DNA of 64,000 bases from Anoplolepis gracilipes (taxonomy: Eukaryota > Arthropoda > Insecta > Hymenoptera > Formicidae), in contig NC_132974.1 in the NCBI RefSeq assembly GCF_047496725.1, positions 62,001-126,000 on the forward strand, given 5' to 3'. Positions 1-11,536 of this stretch are shown here, one piece after another. The translations under genes and the position numbers were made by a program. The notes beneath the pieces are model-generated. The model was given only the letters and a program-made list of their open reading frames with translations, was not told where the DNA came from and made no database searches. Each line of letters begins with the position of its first letter. The stretch's first letter is position 1.

Positions 1-284
1 CAGATTCAATAAAATAATGCAAATATGGATATAATCCATCTATTTTCATGTTCTGAATCTCTTCTCGAGATTACATCAGAAGTCAAACTGACAAAAAAAA
101 AATAATTTAAATTATACTTTTAGTACCTGTTTTTTTAGGTTTTATATGCATGTTATGAAAACTTGAATACGAGTTAAGTCTGAACACGCCACGTAGCGGC
201 AAACAAAAGAACACTATATTATAAAATATTATAAAATATTATAAAATTATATTATATTAGTATATTATAAAATAGATCTTTTTT

Positions 285-393
285 GTCTTGTCGAAAAGAT
301 GATCAAAAAGTCATCTTTTCGTCGACTTAACGTAACTATGACTTTTAGAAGACATCTTTTAGACATCTTTTAGTTTTCTGTGCTATCTGGGGA
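285..393. repeat. 11-bp minisatellite and element end
   Basis: Units starting at 310, 321, 332, 340, 351, 362 and 373 resemble GACATCTTTTA; most lie exactly 11 bp apart. The array runs into the end motif TGTGCTATCTGGGG (380-393). A small hairpin, GTCGAAAAGATGA against TCATCTTTTCGTCGAC, opens it at 290-326. The same layout, with different unit sequences, recurs at 60,137-60,300 and 30,746-31,110, so this is probably the end of a repeated nonautonomous element. Confidence 0.6.
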
Positions 394-668
394 TCGTCTT
401 AATAAGTACAGTCTTAATAATGTGTATATATATAATTTTGAATTAAAACATTAATTTTTGTTCTATTTATAGAAACGTAAAATATACGTTTCTTAAACCA
501 TGATTTTAAAAATGTTTCTGTTGAAACGTTTCTTATTGGTGCTTGACGGTTAAAAAATATTGGATACGTTTAGAAAACGTTTATAAAACGAACATGTGCT
601 ACATGGGTACATATATATTATTTTTCTTAATAGAAGATTGTCGGAATGACATTAAAAAAATAATATGA

Positions 669-1057
669 TTGTTGGTTACAATCCAACAAATGTTGTTAGA
701 TCTAAACCCAAATTTATTACAAGAAAATAATACATTAAATTTAAATTTACCAATTGAAACACCAGAAGCATTAGAGGAATTTAATACATTAATAATGCAA
801 GATTCTAGCTTTATTACAATATGTAAGTACTCTTTATCAATTCAAATTAATTAAAGTAAACAAATATATATAACAGTTAAATTTAATACTTTTATAGAAA
901 AAATTAATTAAAGCTGTAGGCGGAAAAGATGCGGAACATCACGTGAGAAATGCATTGAAACTCACCTTAACAGATCATTTAGCCTACAAACTCTCCTGGA
1001 CGGGACAAAAAAATACAATAGAAATCAGATGCATGAAATTAGTTAACGTAATTATCG
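669..1057 (+). pseudogene. DUF4806-like exons (fragment)
   Basis: Two open segments, 669-822 and 898-1057, join across a short GT-AG intron. The first is rich in Leu and Asn. The second reads KKLIKAVGGKDAEHHV, followed by LTDHLAYKLSWTGQK. The pattern of a Gly-Gly turn, a helix ending in LTDxLA and then a W-x-G motif fits the DUF4806 domain, which is common in insect and transposon-associated proteins of unknown function. The first segment has no obvious ATG, so upstream exons are missing or out of view. The copy is cut off by the Harbinger element that starts at 1100. The domain call is from memory. Confidence 0.45.
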
Positions 1058-1126
1058 GTATGTTCTTATTTTCTCAAACTTTTAAATATGTCAGAATTAG
1101 GCCTATCGCACAATGCTAGGCAATAG

Positions 1127-1217
1127 GAACAAAAACAGAAATTAACGGTAGAAAAGAGAGAAAAAGAGAAAAGATCTCTCTCTTTCTTTCTTACGTTATT
1201 TCTTGTTCCAATTCCTA
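1127..1217. repeat. palindromic insert in the Harbinger left TIR
   Basis: Between the outer and inner parts of the left terminal repeat lie about 90 bp that fold back on themselves. GGAACAAAAACAGAAATTAACG at the start pairs imperfectly with CGTTATTTCTTGTTCC at the end, around a purine/pyrimidine core with AGATCTCTCTC. The right terminal repeat lacks it. A related segment follows the terminal repeat at 13,528, so it may be a subfamily feature rather than a private insertion. Confidence 0.5.
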
Positions 1218-1413
1218 TTAGGTTTATTCGCGTTGCTTGTACTTTTTGAACTTTTGCACTAAGTGTATGAGGAAGAGTAAAACGTGCAATAATGGCCGAA
1301 GACTAAAAAGGAGGTAAATATAAAATAATACATAACCTCTTAATGTTTAATTGAGATTAGAATATACAAGTAAATAGTTTTTTTAAATACTTTTTAGAGA
1401 AAAACTATACAAA

Positions 1414-2807
1414 ATGACAAATTTCGGACGTGGTTTCTTAATATTGGATGCCTTGGGAAATATTAAATTTGATATAGATGGATATGCGATATGCATGCTT
1501 AAAGGTATAAAAAAATAAGTAAATTTTTTTAAGAATTTTTTTTATCTTTGATAAGATTTAATTTTTGACATTTTTATATTAAAGGTGTTATTGCTCATTT
1601 AATATAATATAATTATATAATAAATTCAAATTATCTTTTAATCTCTTTTATTCACAGATGGAAGACAGTTTAAAATTCCCAAAAATGACATTGATTTTTG
1701 TTCTGGTACTCTAAATTTAATTGTTGATGATGAAACGCAAGTTTGTATAAATCTTCCACAATCAAGGATGAGAGAAATATTTGAGAGCAGACCACAAAAT
1801 GATCAAAATAATCAAAATAATGAAAATGATCAAAATGATGAAAATGGAACTGTATTACAAACAAGTTCACAATTTTTGTGGAAGGATACATCAACAAAAT
1901 TATTGTTAGATATATATAAATCGAAGAAAGATCTAGTCAGTACAAGGAAAATAAAAACTACTGTATAAACAAATTGCAGAGACTATGGGACATAGTGGTT
2001 ACTCCGTAACTCTATTACAAGTTGAAAATAAAATAAAATCATTAGAACGTTCGTTCAAAAAACATGATTAGCAATAATAAAATGACAGGCAGAGCAAAAA
2101 CTTGTAAATATGAAGCGTAAGTATTTTTAAATACAATTTTTTAATGTGATATATGTATTTAAGATTTGACTAAAATTTGAATAAAATAATAATTTTCTTT
2201 AATTATAGCGAATTAACAGACTTACTAGGAGAAAAACATAGCATACAACCACTTGCTTTATCAGGAAGGAACGGGTTGGTACTTAGAGAACAACTAAATT
2301 CTAATTCTAATAAAGAAAATAATGCTATGTAAGTATGTATAAGTATGTAAGTATAATATGTATAAACAATGAACAAATAAAATTTATTTATGACAATTTA
2401 TTTTATATAGAGTTAACAATGTAATTGATGCCTCTGAAGAATTTTAAAATGATCCTGATACATCAAACATTGGAATTTCCATTGAAAATGTACAAAATTT
2501 AAAAAAAGATGAACTACAAAGTTATACAAATAAGACACGACGAAATTCAACTACTGCATATCTAAGTAAATGTCATGCTGCTCTAGATACATATATTTCT
2601 GAAAGAAGAGACAATGAAAGGCAACACAATGAAAGCATACAAATGCAGATTTTTGAAGAATTTAAAAATATTAGAAAAGTTCAAGAAGATTTTGTAAACT
2701 CCTCAAAGAAACAATGGGCTATAATAAACGCTAAAAGAGATGAAAAAAATAAAATTCTTAGAGAAATTGCAAAAAATGTTGCTACATTTTCTTACAGTGA
2801 TGATTAA
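1414..2807 (+). pseudogene. Harbinger accessory Myb/SANT-like protein gene
   Basis: Exons at about 1414-1504, 1658-2116, 2209-2328 and 2411-2807 have good GT-AG borders. The first two encode a short N-terminal module (FGRGFLILDALGNIKF, then DGRQFKIPKNDIDF). Then comes an Asn/Asp-rich linker and a Myb/SANT-like DNA-binding domain starting LWKDTSTKLLLDIYKSKK and continuing YKQIAETMGHSGYSVT. The C-terminus is charged and helical, ending SYSDD. In Harbinger elements this type of protein recruits the nuclease to the transposon ends; that role is family knowledge. Lesions: the domain leaves frame near 1955 (stop at 1966), a second frame change lies near 2069, and there is an in-frame TAA near 2445. 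The gene is dead as read. Confidence 0.7.
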
Positions 2808-2809
2808 AA

Positions 2810-3860
2810 CATTTTGAGTACATATGTATATTGAGTTTGAAGATTTATGTTTAATTGTTTATTTTTTTTTTAAACAAGCTCTCTGCAAATTCTTTTTATG
2901 TAATATTTAAAAGTTTTTTAAGTTTCCTATGTAATGTTTATAATTGTACGCTTTCATTGCTATTTAAATTCAATTTTTAATATAACTTTTTATTTTTAAT
3001 CGTAATAAGTTGTTCTTCATAGTACAATTTTGTTATTTCTAATCGTAATAAGTTCTTTATAGTACAAATATTTTGATAAGAATAGTAAAAGTATTTAATG
3101 TTGTTTTGTTTTAAATGTTTAAGTTTATTTTTACGTTAAATACATATGTATTTAAAAATTGCTCTTAATGTTAAAAGTAAACAAAATAATGATTTCTGTA
3201 ACGTTAAGTAGTTTTTTTAAGGATGCAGAAGTTGAGCTTTAATTAATCTTCATTGAACACTGTAATTACATCTACTTACGCCCTATCATAATTCCATCGA
3301 GCGAGATTATAGCGCATTATATGCAGGAATAATTCTCTGAAATGTTCCTATCTTCGATAATAGTTTATACTAAAAAAATAGTAGTACTGCAAATTAATTA
3401 GTGTTTTAGATATTAATGTATTATTAATTAGTTATAAATTATTCTAAAAATTATAATAATAATAAATTATTCTATTATTAAATTAAATACGAGTTACGTG
3501 TCCTGTTTTATATTGTTTTGTAATAATATGTTTAATATTGTGTTTAACAATAAATATACATATTATTCAATCTTATTATTAATTCAACTATTTTATAAAA
3601 TTGCAAGATAAAAATTTACAATGACATATCTTACGTGGATATTAATTAATGCATCTATTATCACGAAGGACTGACAATGAGAAGAATAGTGTTTAATTCA
3701 TAATTTATAATTATAAAGTTAATAATTTATAATAATAAAGTTTTCTTATAAACAATTTTTATTTATGTATTTCTTTTGCACGTGCAAATGGTAGTATGAA
3801 AACGCGTTCGTGTCATATAATAATTGAAAACGTATATATTATATATTTCATGACTTTTTT
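2810..3860. other. AT-rich intergenic region of Harbinger 1
   Basis: This stretch lies between the two convergent genes of the element. It is AT-rich with short homopolymers and no coding segment or repeat I can recognise. Confidence 0.6.
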
Positions 3861-3864
3861 TATA

Positions 3865-5588
3865 TTATTGAGTAATTAATTGGCGACACAACTCGTCTCG
3901 TAAAAGGCGACCACGTTCATTTCCAGGAATAACTTCATCATTATTAATATTTATTATATTAGCTTCTGGATCTGGATATTCATCGTCACATGGAGGTTCC
4001 AACAATTCTAAATCGTGTATGTTCGCCAAATTGTGTAAAACGCAACAAGCATGTATCATTTGCACCATACGTACAATATTTCGAAGTTTGAAATGATACA
4101 GTTGTCTAAATCTTTGTTTTAAACAACCAAATGCGTTTTCAATTACTACACGACACGAACTTAATTTACTATTAAAATGCCTTTGAGCTCGTGATAGATG
4201 TCCGTTGTCTCTATATGGAACTATTAAATATTCCAAACAAGAATATGCACTATCTCCAAGTATATAAGAACTTCCTAAAATAATTTTTTTCGTTTATTAA
4301 TATGAAATAAATAAATTATTAATATAAACATATTTAATATGAAATAATAAATAAATTAATAATGTAAACATATATAATACTAACTTGGACATATTTCCTG
4401 AAGACATTCGTACAAATTAGATTCTCGAAAAACCCTTGCATCATGTACCGATCCGGGATATCCAATAAACACATCTTAAAATTTAAATTTGTGATCTACT
4501 ACACCTTGTATGTGTATAGAAAAATATTGTTTCCTATTTATATAGGAATCGTGATCTTGTGTTGGTTTATCAATTCGGACGTGCGTGCCATCCACAGCAC
4601 CTATAAATTTTGAATTTTATGTATATAAATAAATTCTAAATAACATGATTTACATATATAAGAAAAATAGATTATAAATGTAATACCAATAACTCCAGGA
4701 AACTCTTTTTTTGTAGAAAATATGTCATTGTTTGTTCTTTTTCGGAAATCTTATTATATTTGGAGCAAGTTGCATTAAAAAGTTTGTAACTCTTGTTAAA
4801 ATTACATACAATGTACTAATTGTAACTCCAAACCGATCAGCGACGTCACGATATCCTGCACTTTCATGACCAAGAAACCATAAACATGTTAAAATATGTT
4901 TTTCTGCTGAAATTGGCGCATATCCTGCATGTTCTGTAATGTTGAAGATTGGATAAATAAAAATACATGTAAAATTTTATAATAAAAGAATAAAATCTAA
5001 TTACATTTAATAATTAAAATATCTATTTTTATAATTTACAATTTTTTAAATAAGTATGTAATCAATTTCTTATATTAAAAATTATGTACAGTTATCAAAA
5101 ATAAATAATAAATAATGTGTGTGTATGAAATATACCTTGCAAAGATGTAAAAATTACTGCAAAACGCTCAATAAGATTATATGCAACTGAACGTGATAAA
5201 CGAAAGTACATTATGAAGTCCTTATTAATATAATTTCGAACAACACTTTCTATGTAATTATTTACTTTGATATGGTGAATACGTTGTATACCTCTTAATC
5301 CTAATTGGATTAATTGTAACATTTCATTATCTAAAATATAACAGAATAGAAATTATTCTTTATCAAATAATTATTATAATATTAGTATACATATTAATAA
5401 TAAATATTTAATTTGTTTATTGAGCAAAATATTATTGTATATAACATATATATATATATATATTATATACCAGCATCATGTATAGCATCCAAATATGCTG
5501 GAATTGGAGGTAAAAATTCTTCATCATCTGATATATCCGCTATTTCTTCAATATTTTGTAATATTTCATTAATAATTTCACGTACCAT
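3865..5588 (-). pseudogene. Harbinger transposase (HARBI1-like nuclease)
   Basis: Five exons fit: 5588-5471, 5329-5136, 4933-4687, 4600-4385 and 4274-3865, all with GT-AG borders. The start ATG at 5588 leads an acidic N-terminus. Exon 3 carries the helix-turn-helix (AGYRDVADRFGVTISTLY). Exon 4 has the first catalytic Asp in GAVDGTHVRIDKP and the motif FIGYPGSVHDARVF. Exon 5 has the second Asp in ILGDSAYSCLEY and the catalytic Glu in VIENAFGCLKQRFRQ. The family cuts and pastes the element through a DDE RNase-H-fold nuclease. Lesions: an in-frame TAA at 4476-4478, just before DVFIGYPG, and loss of frame around 4740 in exon 3. Length and domain order match an ordinary HARBI1-type protein. Confidence 0.8.
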
Positions 5589-5744
5589 GATCGACAATTA
5601 TGCACTTTGCCGTTTGAGCTACTTTGTACAAATAACTAAATAAATTTCTACAGTTATTACATTCCTAGAGAACTCACTAGAATTAAAGTGCAAAAAGTGC
5701 GAGCAACGCGAACAAATCTATTGCCTGGCATTGTGCGATTAACG

Positions 5745-6340
5745 TAATACACACTCACGCACACATACCCACACGCGCGCGCGCACATACATCTCCTTGA
5801 TTAAAAGTGTTATATTTATAGAAAAAAAGTTAATTTTTAAATTTAGATTCTAACGTCCGACATCATTATACATGTACACACCTTTATGTCACTTTTTGGG
5901 TACTTTGTGTAATCTAATAAAATGTTTATCTGTAATTTTACAAAATATAAGAAAAAAGTTATAACATTTTTGTTACAATTTTTTCAAAATATTTTAATCT
6001 ATAATAATTACTATGTTATATTATGGAGATATATAATTTTTTCAGTTAAATTGTTTTCATTAATTGTTCACTCTATACTTTTAATGTTCAAAAATTTAGT
6101 TTTAATTTCCTTTCAATCAAGTTTTAGTTTCCTTTGGGAACATTTATATTTTTACATTTCTTAATTAATAATTTTTAAAAGTAAAATTTTTAAGTATAAT
6201 ATATAATCGGAATATTATTTTAGAAAATAATAAATATTTGTTAAAGAATTTATAATTTTAATAATTTTATAAATATTTTAAAATTTAATTTTTTTTATTA
6301 CAAAATTAATTATAAATATTTTTTTTTTCAGAAGTAATCA
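5745..6340. other. CA/CG microsatellite and AT-rich DNA
   Basis: An alternating CA/CG tract (about 5747-5790, ACACACTCACGC to CGCGCGCGCACAT) is followed by AT-rich sequence with no supported gene. Confidence 0.6.
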
Positions 6341-6535
6341 TGAGTATTAGTGGAACAAATATTTCTTGTCATTCAATCCAAGCTGTAAAAACTGGCTACA
6401 GCATGCTGGAGATCGAATTAATCAAAATATAAAACGCCATGAAAAGAAGAAATGAAATGTTTAGAAATATATTAATAACTGTTAATTTTTTCTTTATTTT
6501 TCGGTTTAGTTTTTAAAAAATTTTGTTTTACATAT

Positions 6536-6645
6536 GTGCAATATGGCAATATTTCAGTTCGGTTTGGCATAGATTTTTATTTTCTACATGTGTGCAATAT
6601 AGCAATATTTCAGTTCGGTTTATCGCACAATTTTATTTTCTACTT
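6536..6645. repeat. two-copy tandem repeat of about 58 bp
   Basis: The phrase GCAATATGGCAATATTTCAG, followed by TTCGGTTT and TTTTATTTTCTACATGTG, is repeated twice in a row with small changes. The rest of 6340-7160 is AT-rich with a (TA)n tract at 6856-6890, and I see no gene in it. Confidence 0.5.
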
Positions 6646-6850
6646 ATATGTAATATATAATTATAATAGCCTGAAATATATGTATAATAAGATATATAAG
6701 AATTTAATATATAAGAAAGATATTAAAACTAAAATTTTAATATATATTACTGTTAATTTTATTATGTTTGTAAACATAAGCAAACATTATTTTTGTATTA
6801 CAACAATTTCTAAAATGGTGTAAATTTTATACATTTGTAATAAAAAAAAT

Positions 6851-6895
<45 letters not shown>

Positions 6896-7170
6896 ATTAT
6901 TATTGAGTATATTGTTTTTCAAATAATAAAATATGTAATAAAATAATAGTATAAATAAGAAATTCTTAACATTAACATTTTCTAGACATTTATAAGAAGT
7001 CAAGTTGTAGTATTCTTTTAGATGTCACATAAATCTTTTTTTTCTCTAAAAGCGACGCATTAGAGGACTTTCTAATATCATTATATTATCATAAAGATAG
7101 TGCTGTCTGATGTCCAACTCTTAAACTTGAATACTTTAAGAGCTCTTTTTGATAGCTTATTGCTCACTGG

Positions 7171-7700
7171 GAACAAATAGGTATCTTTCAATATAACTAT
7201 ATGTAATATTACACTAAAATAACAAGTTATGTTACATTTGACTGTGTGCGTTAAAGACTCACACTGCGAAAGGCACTCTATTCTAAGGACAAACAAAATC
7301 ATTTTCTTGTATTTTTGAGAATATAAAAATATGAAAGTTTTTATATATATTATTATTAGTACCTCAAAGTAACACATTTGTTTGTTTGATCAACAAGTGA
7401 GTGTATAGAATTTTTCATTGAGCCCAACATCAAAGCCTAATATCGTTTAAATAATAATAATACTCAGAAATCTCAATAAGTTTGGACGTATATTAGAAAC
7501 GAGTCTTTGCGCGGTCGAAGATGTTAATGCATGACACGTGCCTCTTGCTCATGTAATATTTTTCGAAGTCATTACTGCAAAGTATTTGAAGGTTATTAAT
7601 TATATTTTCCTTCTCTTAATTTCTATAATTTTATCCTCGATGAAAACGGCTTCTGGATGGATGCCGCGTGCTGAGATAGCGTAATGCCGACATTTCGCAA
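7171..7700. repeat. dispersed repeat family R1, copy 1
   Basis: This is near-identical to 19,260-19,801 in the same orientation. The shared sequence starts at CAAATAGGT, passes through a segment beginning TTTGACTGTGTGCGTTAAAG, and ends at the segment TGGATGCCGCGTGCTGAGA / GCGTAATGCCGACATTT. It has no long ORF. Its right part pairs with an inverted copy at 7752-7800. Confidence 0.7.
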
Positions 7701-7800
7701 ACGATATTCTATCGAGGCTCCTAGCCCTAAAGATGCAAACTGTAACGTTTGTGAAACGTCGGCATAACGTCCCAGAACACGGCATCCATCCGGAAGCTCT
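7647..7800. repeat. inverted repeat, about 50-bp arms
   Basis: GGATGGATGCCG (from about 7654) to GCCGACATTTCGCAAACG pairs with CGTTTGTGAAACGTCGGCAT to CGGCATCCATCC (7752-7800) across a 55-bp spacer. The arms look like the abutted terminal repeats of a deleted DNA transposon. The left arm also ends repeat R1. Confidence 0.6.
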
Positions 7801-8039
7801 TTTTTACTTTCCACTGAAGATACTAGTGGTTGCAAAAGGCTTAAAATTAGAATTATTATGTTTTTCTTTATTTTCAGATCTCGCTTTCGCAACTTTAAAA
7901 TTAAATGAAGTAAAAAAAAAAATATGGTAAATTTAATAAGTTAATGAATTTTCTCTGTGGAAAATATTTATTTTGTAATACATTTTTTATAATTATTTTG
8001 ATTAAGAGGACAATAACAACAACATAATTGGCAAAACAG

Positions 8040-9373
8040 CGACTGTTCTCTCCCCCCTGTCGCCCTTGAATTATGTGCCAAGAGACCCAAGGAACACGCG
8101 TTACCTTCAAATACGCGACGAAATCCTATATTTGAATTACGGGAATTCCACCCCCGAACACTGGGGTTCCGCAGAACGGCCGATAATATTGGACTAATTT
8201 TACGCGGAATAAATGTAACGAATATTCTGAAATAAAACCACTTAAAACACGAAAACCTGGAAATGCGCAGATTTTATTTTGTCGTCGAGGTTCACTTTTA
8301 CGACCGATTTTTTTTTTCCTTTCCTGGGTTTCATTCTGATCAGTTCACTCTTAACCAAATCTTTCAAAATAATATTTCCCTTCTCGTTGCCGAATTCATT
8401 TTTACGACCGACCCTTTTTTTATTACTTCCTGGGTTTTACTTTGACCAGTTTCACTCTCAACCAGATCTTTTCGAAGGAATATTTGCCTTCGAAATAATA
8501 TTCTCCGCAAATAATATGCAACGCGCGCTTTATTTTATCTGACAAATTATAAACAATCGAGCTTAAATCTAAATAAATACAAGAAACCCTCCTACCGTTA
8601 TTCGATTATTTGTAGACTTAGTTACCCTTACTCTCCCGGCAGCAAATAGCAATAACATTTCGTATGAATAATAATAAATAATTATAAACAATTAAGAACA
8701 CATCTACATGTGCTACGGACGTCTGCACCCTGTTCAGGAGGGCCACCCCTCCTCTCCAGTCGTTGAAGCGCGCCACCGACTAGAGAACGTTCGTTGCGCT
8801 TATATCTTTGAGTTCGCTCATAGATCGAAACTGATTCCGTATTGCGCCTTTTGTTTCCTGAACTCGGATAATATCGATAAGAACTTTTACGCGTACTTCA
8901 ACGCTCACCTTGTCATCGACAGCGCGTGTTATAGCGGTATACATTGCATTGCATGTTCTCGTAATTTTGCGGAGTTTTTCCCGTTTGACTGTGAAGGGTG
9001 TATCGGTTCCTACGCCGACTTCCTCCGAGATCTAAAAGATAGAAATATTTTCTACTATTCGTTAGCGGATCCAATCAAGGTATTCGTTAGTAGAACCACA
9101 AGGGATTTATACTACGAGACTTCTCTTAATCAGTAATTGCCGTCTTCGCCGTTGCCATATCATTACACACACTACAGCAGGTAACACCATCGCAGATAAT
9201 AAAAACGCGTCATGCCATCACATCACCTAATACATCGCCTTCGAGGGAGAATATTCATCGTCCGGATAGCCCTAGTCGCGGGAAATCCCCAGAAGCTCAG
9301 CTTCTGAAATAAGCGACCGGTCAGGTGGAAGGTCCGAGTACTCTCAGGAGCCGCGACCCGCTTAGACGTAACA
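8040..9373 (+). mobile_element. two-ORF LTR-like element, 5'-truncated copy
   Basis: This matches the 3' part of the element at 25,468-27,928 through both short ORFs and to the same end. The end reads GAAGCTCAGCTTCTGAAATA, then GGAGCCGCGACC, then GACGTAACA (9373). The left limit near 8040 is set by loss of similarity. About 8050-8195 matches the C-terminal 47 or so codons of the upstream ORF and keeps its frame, including STPEHWGSAE and the end RPIILD. The 3' segment has conserved short palindromes and an AATAAATA polyadenylation-like site (about 8570). Confidence 0.65.
8708..9136 (+). CDS. Cys-rich protein of the two-ORF element, copy 1
   Basis: The 142-codon ORF starts MCYGRLHPVQEGHP. It aligns without gaps over about 120 residues to the ORF at 27,360-27,767, with roughly two thirds identity by eye. 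Conserved Cys pairs are YCAFC, HCIAC and DCEGC, next to AEFFPFDC and YADFLRDL, which suggests a small zinc-binding fold. No stops or indels separate the two copies over that stretch, and many DNA differences are silent, which argues for past selection on the protein. I do not recognise the family and assign no function. The C-terminus differs after SLADP. Confidence 0.55.
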   Translation: MCYGRLHPVQEGHPSSPVVEARHRLENVRCAYIFEFAHRSKLIPYCAFCFLNSDNIDKNFYAYFNAHLVIDSACYSGIHCIACSRNFAEFFPFDCEGCIGSYADFLRDLKDRNIFYYSLADPIKVFVSRTTRDLYYETSLNQ

Positions 9374-9429
9374 ATATACATTAACAATTATCATTATAAA
9401 TTCTCGATTTTTCATTAAAATATTACGCC

Positions 9430-10086
9430 TATTACCAAAAACTTTTTTTGGAAAAATTGGTGGACCTTCAGCTCATGAAAATATTAAGCGAGTATTGTCT
9501 TCAATATTTGATGACAGTTTAGCAAAACAATGTTCTCTGAAGGGAAGGAAAAATAATTACGGCATCGATAAATTGACTCTACTAAAAATGATTAGAGGTA
9601 GGATGATATTGTTGGCTTAAAAGTAAAACAAATTATTAAATAAAAAAATCATGATTTTAATTTAAAGTATTCTTTTTTCACTATTATTACTCTTACAATA
9701 AACTTATTAATTTATTGAAGTACCACAATTTTAATGAAAATAGAGACTTAGATTGCACCAGCTAAAGAATCTGACATTCTGGTCAAATAGATCTCAAAAA
9801 AACTCGAAAAATTTAGACTTTTAATCTGTGTTTTACTTGAAAGCCGACGATATATATGAACAGATATTTCAATATATTTAATGCTAAGTAAATTATTAAA
9901 CTAAAAATAATTAATGTTGACTTTGATTTTATTATAGGTTCTCTTTTGGATGCTCATTCTACATTAAAAGATATTGAATTTTACGATACTTGTGCAGAGT
10001 GGTTCAGATTTGGAAATCAACGTTATGGGAGAAGAGAAAAGAGCAACGCAAGACTTCAGACAGAAGATAATGTATTGGATCCATAA
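9430..10086 (+). pseudogene. DUF4806-like gene fragment 2
   Basis: Exon 9430-9597 reads LLPKTFFGKIGGPSAHENIK and then VLSSIFDDSLAKQCSLKG. It splices (AG|GTAGG; ATTATAG) to 9938-10086, starting GSLLDAHSTLKDIEFYDTCA, then EWFRFGNQRYGRR, and ending in TAA. The Gly-Gly turn, the helix with SLAKQ, and a final W-F helix with a basic tail match the DUF4806 layout. No initiating ATG is visible: the LTR-like end at 9373 sits just upstream and has probably removed the 5' exons. It comes from a different source gene than 669-1057. Confidence 0.45.
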
Positions 10087-10288
10087 TTCATAAACATTAC
10101 AGTATGTAATATTTCTTTCGTATTCTTGCGTTCTGTTACAACATTACAAATTGAAATTTTAAATTCAATTCAGTTTTCTTTTTTTTATTATTACATTTAC
10201 TTTTAATTTTTGTGAATTATCGCTTTAATATTTATAGTTTAGTTTCTACAGTTTAGTTCATAAAATATTTTATGAGTAAAGTGTAAAG

Positions 10289-11073
10289 ATGCCAAAAGAG
10301 ATTAGATTTTTATCAAAATGTAGAAAAAGTCAATTAATTAGACAGCAGTTATTACTTCAATCGAAAGATGTAAATAATGAAAATTTAAGTAAAAATATTA
10401 ATTTTAATATATGTACAATAATTCATTATTTCAAAATAACAGTACATCGGCAAACAATACAGATTCTACAATAGATGATTCAGCTTTACAATCGCAATAT
10501 CAAGAAATAAATAATGTGAATGTACTATTCAATGAAACATTCTTAAATCTAAATTATGAAAATGAAAAATGTTTACTAACTAAAATAAGAAATAACAATA
10601 TTTACGATTTCGTCAGGTTCGAATAAAGAATTAGGGTCACATTCCATGTATTTCGTCAAATAAGAAATAACGATAGTTTGACTGACATAAAAGATAATAA
10701 TAAATTGAGATATCTGTATGAAAATAATCAACTGTCTATAATCTCTGTAGGTTCCACAAAGCTAACTGGTGCTTTACGATTATGGATTTTAAAATATCGA
10801 ATATCACACAGTTCAATCAATACATTATTACATATTTTACGTAATTGTAATGATAATCTTGAAATACGAGATTTACCTAAAGATGTAAGAACACTGATGA
10901 ATACACCAAGGGAAACTAAATGTAAAATTAAATATGGAATGGTAGAAGTACATTTTGGTATAGAAAACATTTTAGAAATTAAAATTAGCTTTTATTATGC
11001 TTTAACGAGAAGAAATATAGAAAATTACGTAAAAATAAAAACTAGTAATAAATCCATATATGTTTTAGAATAA
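10289..11073 (+). pseudogene. unclassified transposon ORF (LPKDVRT family)
   Basis: Pieces at 10,289-10,410 (basic N-terminus, PKEIRFLSKCRKSQLIRQQ), 10,411-10,626 (Asn-rich) and 10,678-11,073 follow one another in shifted frames. The last contains LRLWILKYRISHSSINTLL followed by DLPKDVRTLMNTPRETK. This signature (a helix ending in LL, then LPKDxRTLLxTPR) recurs in transposon-borne proteins of insects and cnidarians. I recall it near zinc-finger ORFs such as 42,109-42,558 but cannot name the superfamily with confidence; CACTA-like is possible. The ORF ends in TAA after YVLE, far short of a full transposase. Confidence 0.4.
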
Positions 11074-11079
11074 TTTAAT

Positions 11080-11530
11080 TTTATATATTTTTAAGAATAA
11101 AATAATTATCTGACTCTTGATAATATATTAAATAAAAAAATAAAAAATGCTTATCTAACAATAAGTGACAGGCGGAAGATCTAATATGTGTAAATTTCCT
11201 GTATTAGAATAATAATGAAATTATAAAATTCAAATCGACTCATTTCAGTGAATGATTAACATTATTTTTTTCTGTCACTAAAAAGAATTGAAACCGAAAA
11301 GTTTACATTTTATAATTTCGTTAGTATTATAATACAGAAAAACTAAGTATTAGATCCTGCGTCTGACTTTTAGGTCTAATTTTTATTATTTTTTCAAGTG
11401 TTAAGGATATTATGTCGGTATAAATATATATAAAGTATTATTGCATGTATATTATATTGCCATGTTGCTGTAATGTTTTGTAATATTTCTACAAACGGAC
11501 ATTTTATTGTTGCTGCAATATCATAGGAAC
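11080..11530. other. AT-rich, no gene seen
   Basis: AT-rich spacer with several short inverted runs. Nothing coding is recognised. Confidence 0.5.
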
Positions 11531-11536
11531 GTTACA

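Larger units (their letters stand above)
1100..5738. mobile_element. PIF/Harbinger DNA transposon, near complete
   Basis: The left end reads TTA then GGCCTATCGCACAATGC. The right end, reverse complemented, reads TAA then TCGCACAATGCCAGGCAATAG, with the outer bases lost. TTA occurs on both flanks (1097-1099 and 5739-5741), the 3-bp duplication expected for this superfamily. Inside are the two hallmark genes in convergent order: a Myb/SANT-like accessory gene on + and a DDE nuclease gene on -. Both are disrupted. The inverted repeats also share a distal part around TTATTCGCGTTGCTTG (1224-1239) and its partner near 5700; the left arm is interrupted by a palindromic insert at 1127-1217. Confidence 0.8.

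Noticed and set aside
1670..1897. His/Phe-rich minus-strand frame
   Set aside because: Antisense of the Asn/Asp-rich linker of the Harbinger accessory gene.
5922..6164. hydrophobic 80-codon frame
   Set aside because: Phe/Ile/Leu-rich translation of AT-rich DNA, no start context or homologue signal.
7600..7930. overlapping short frames on both strands around the inverted repeat
   Set aside because: They are reflections of the terminal repeats; no shared protein between copies.
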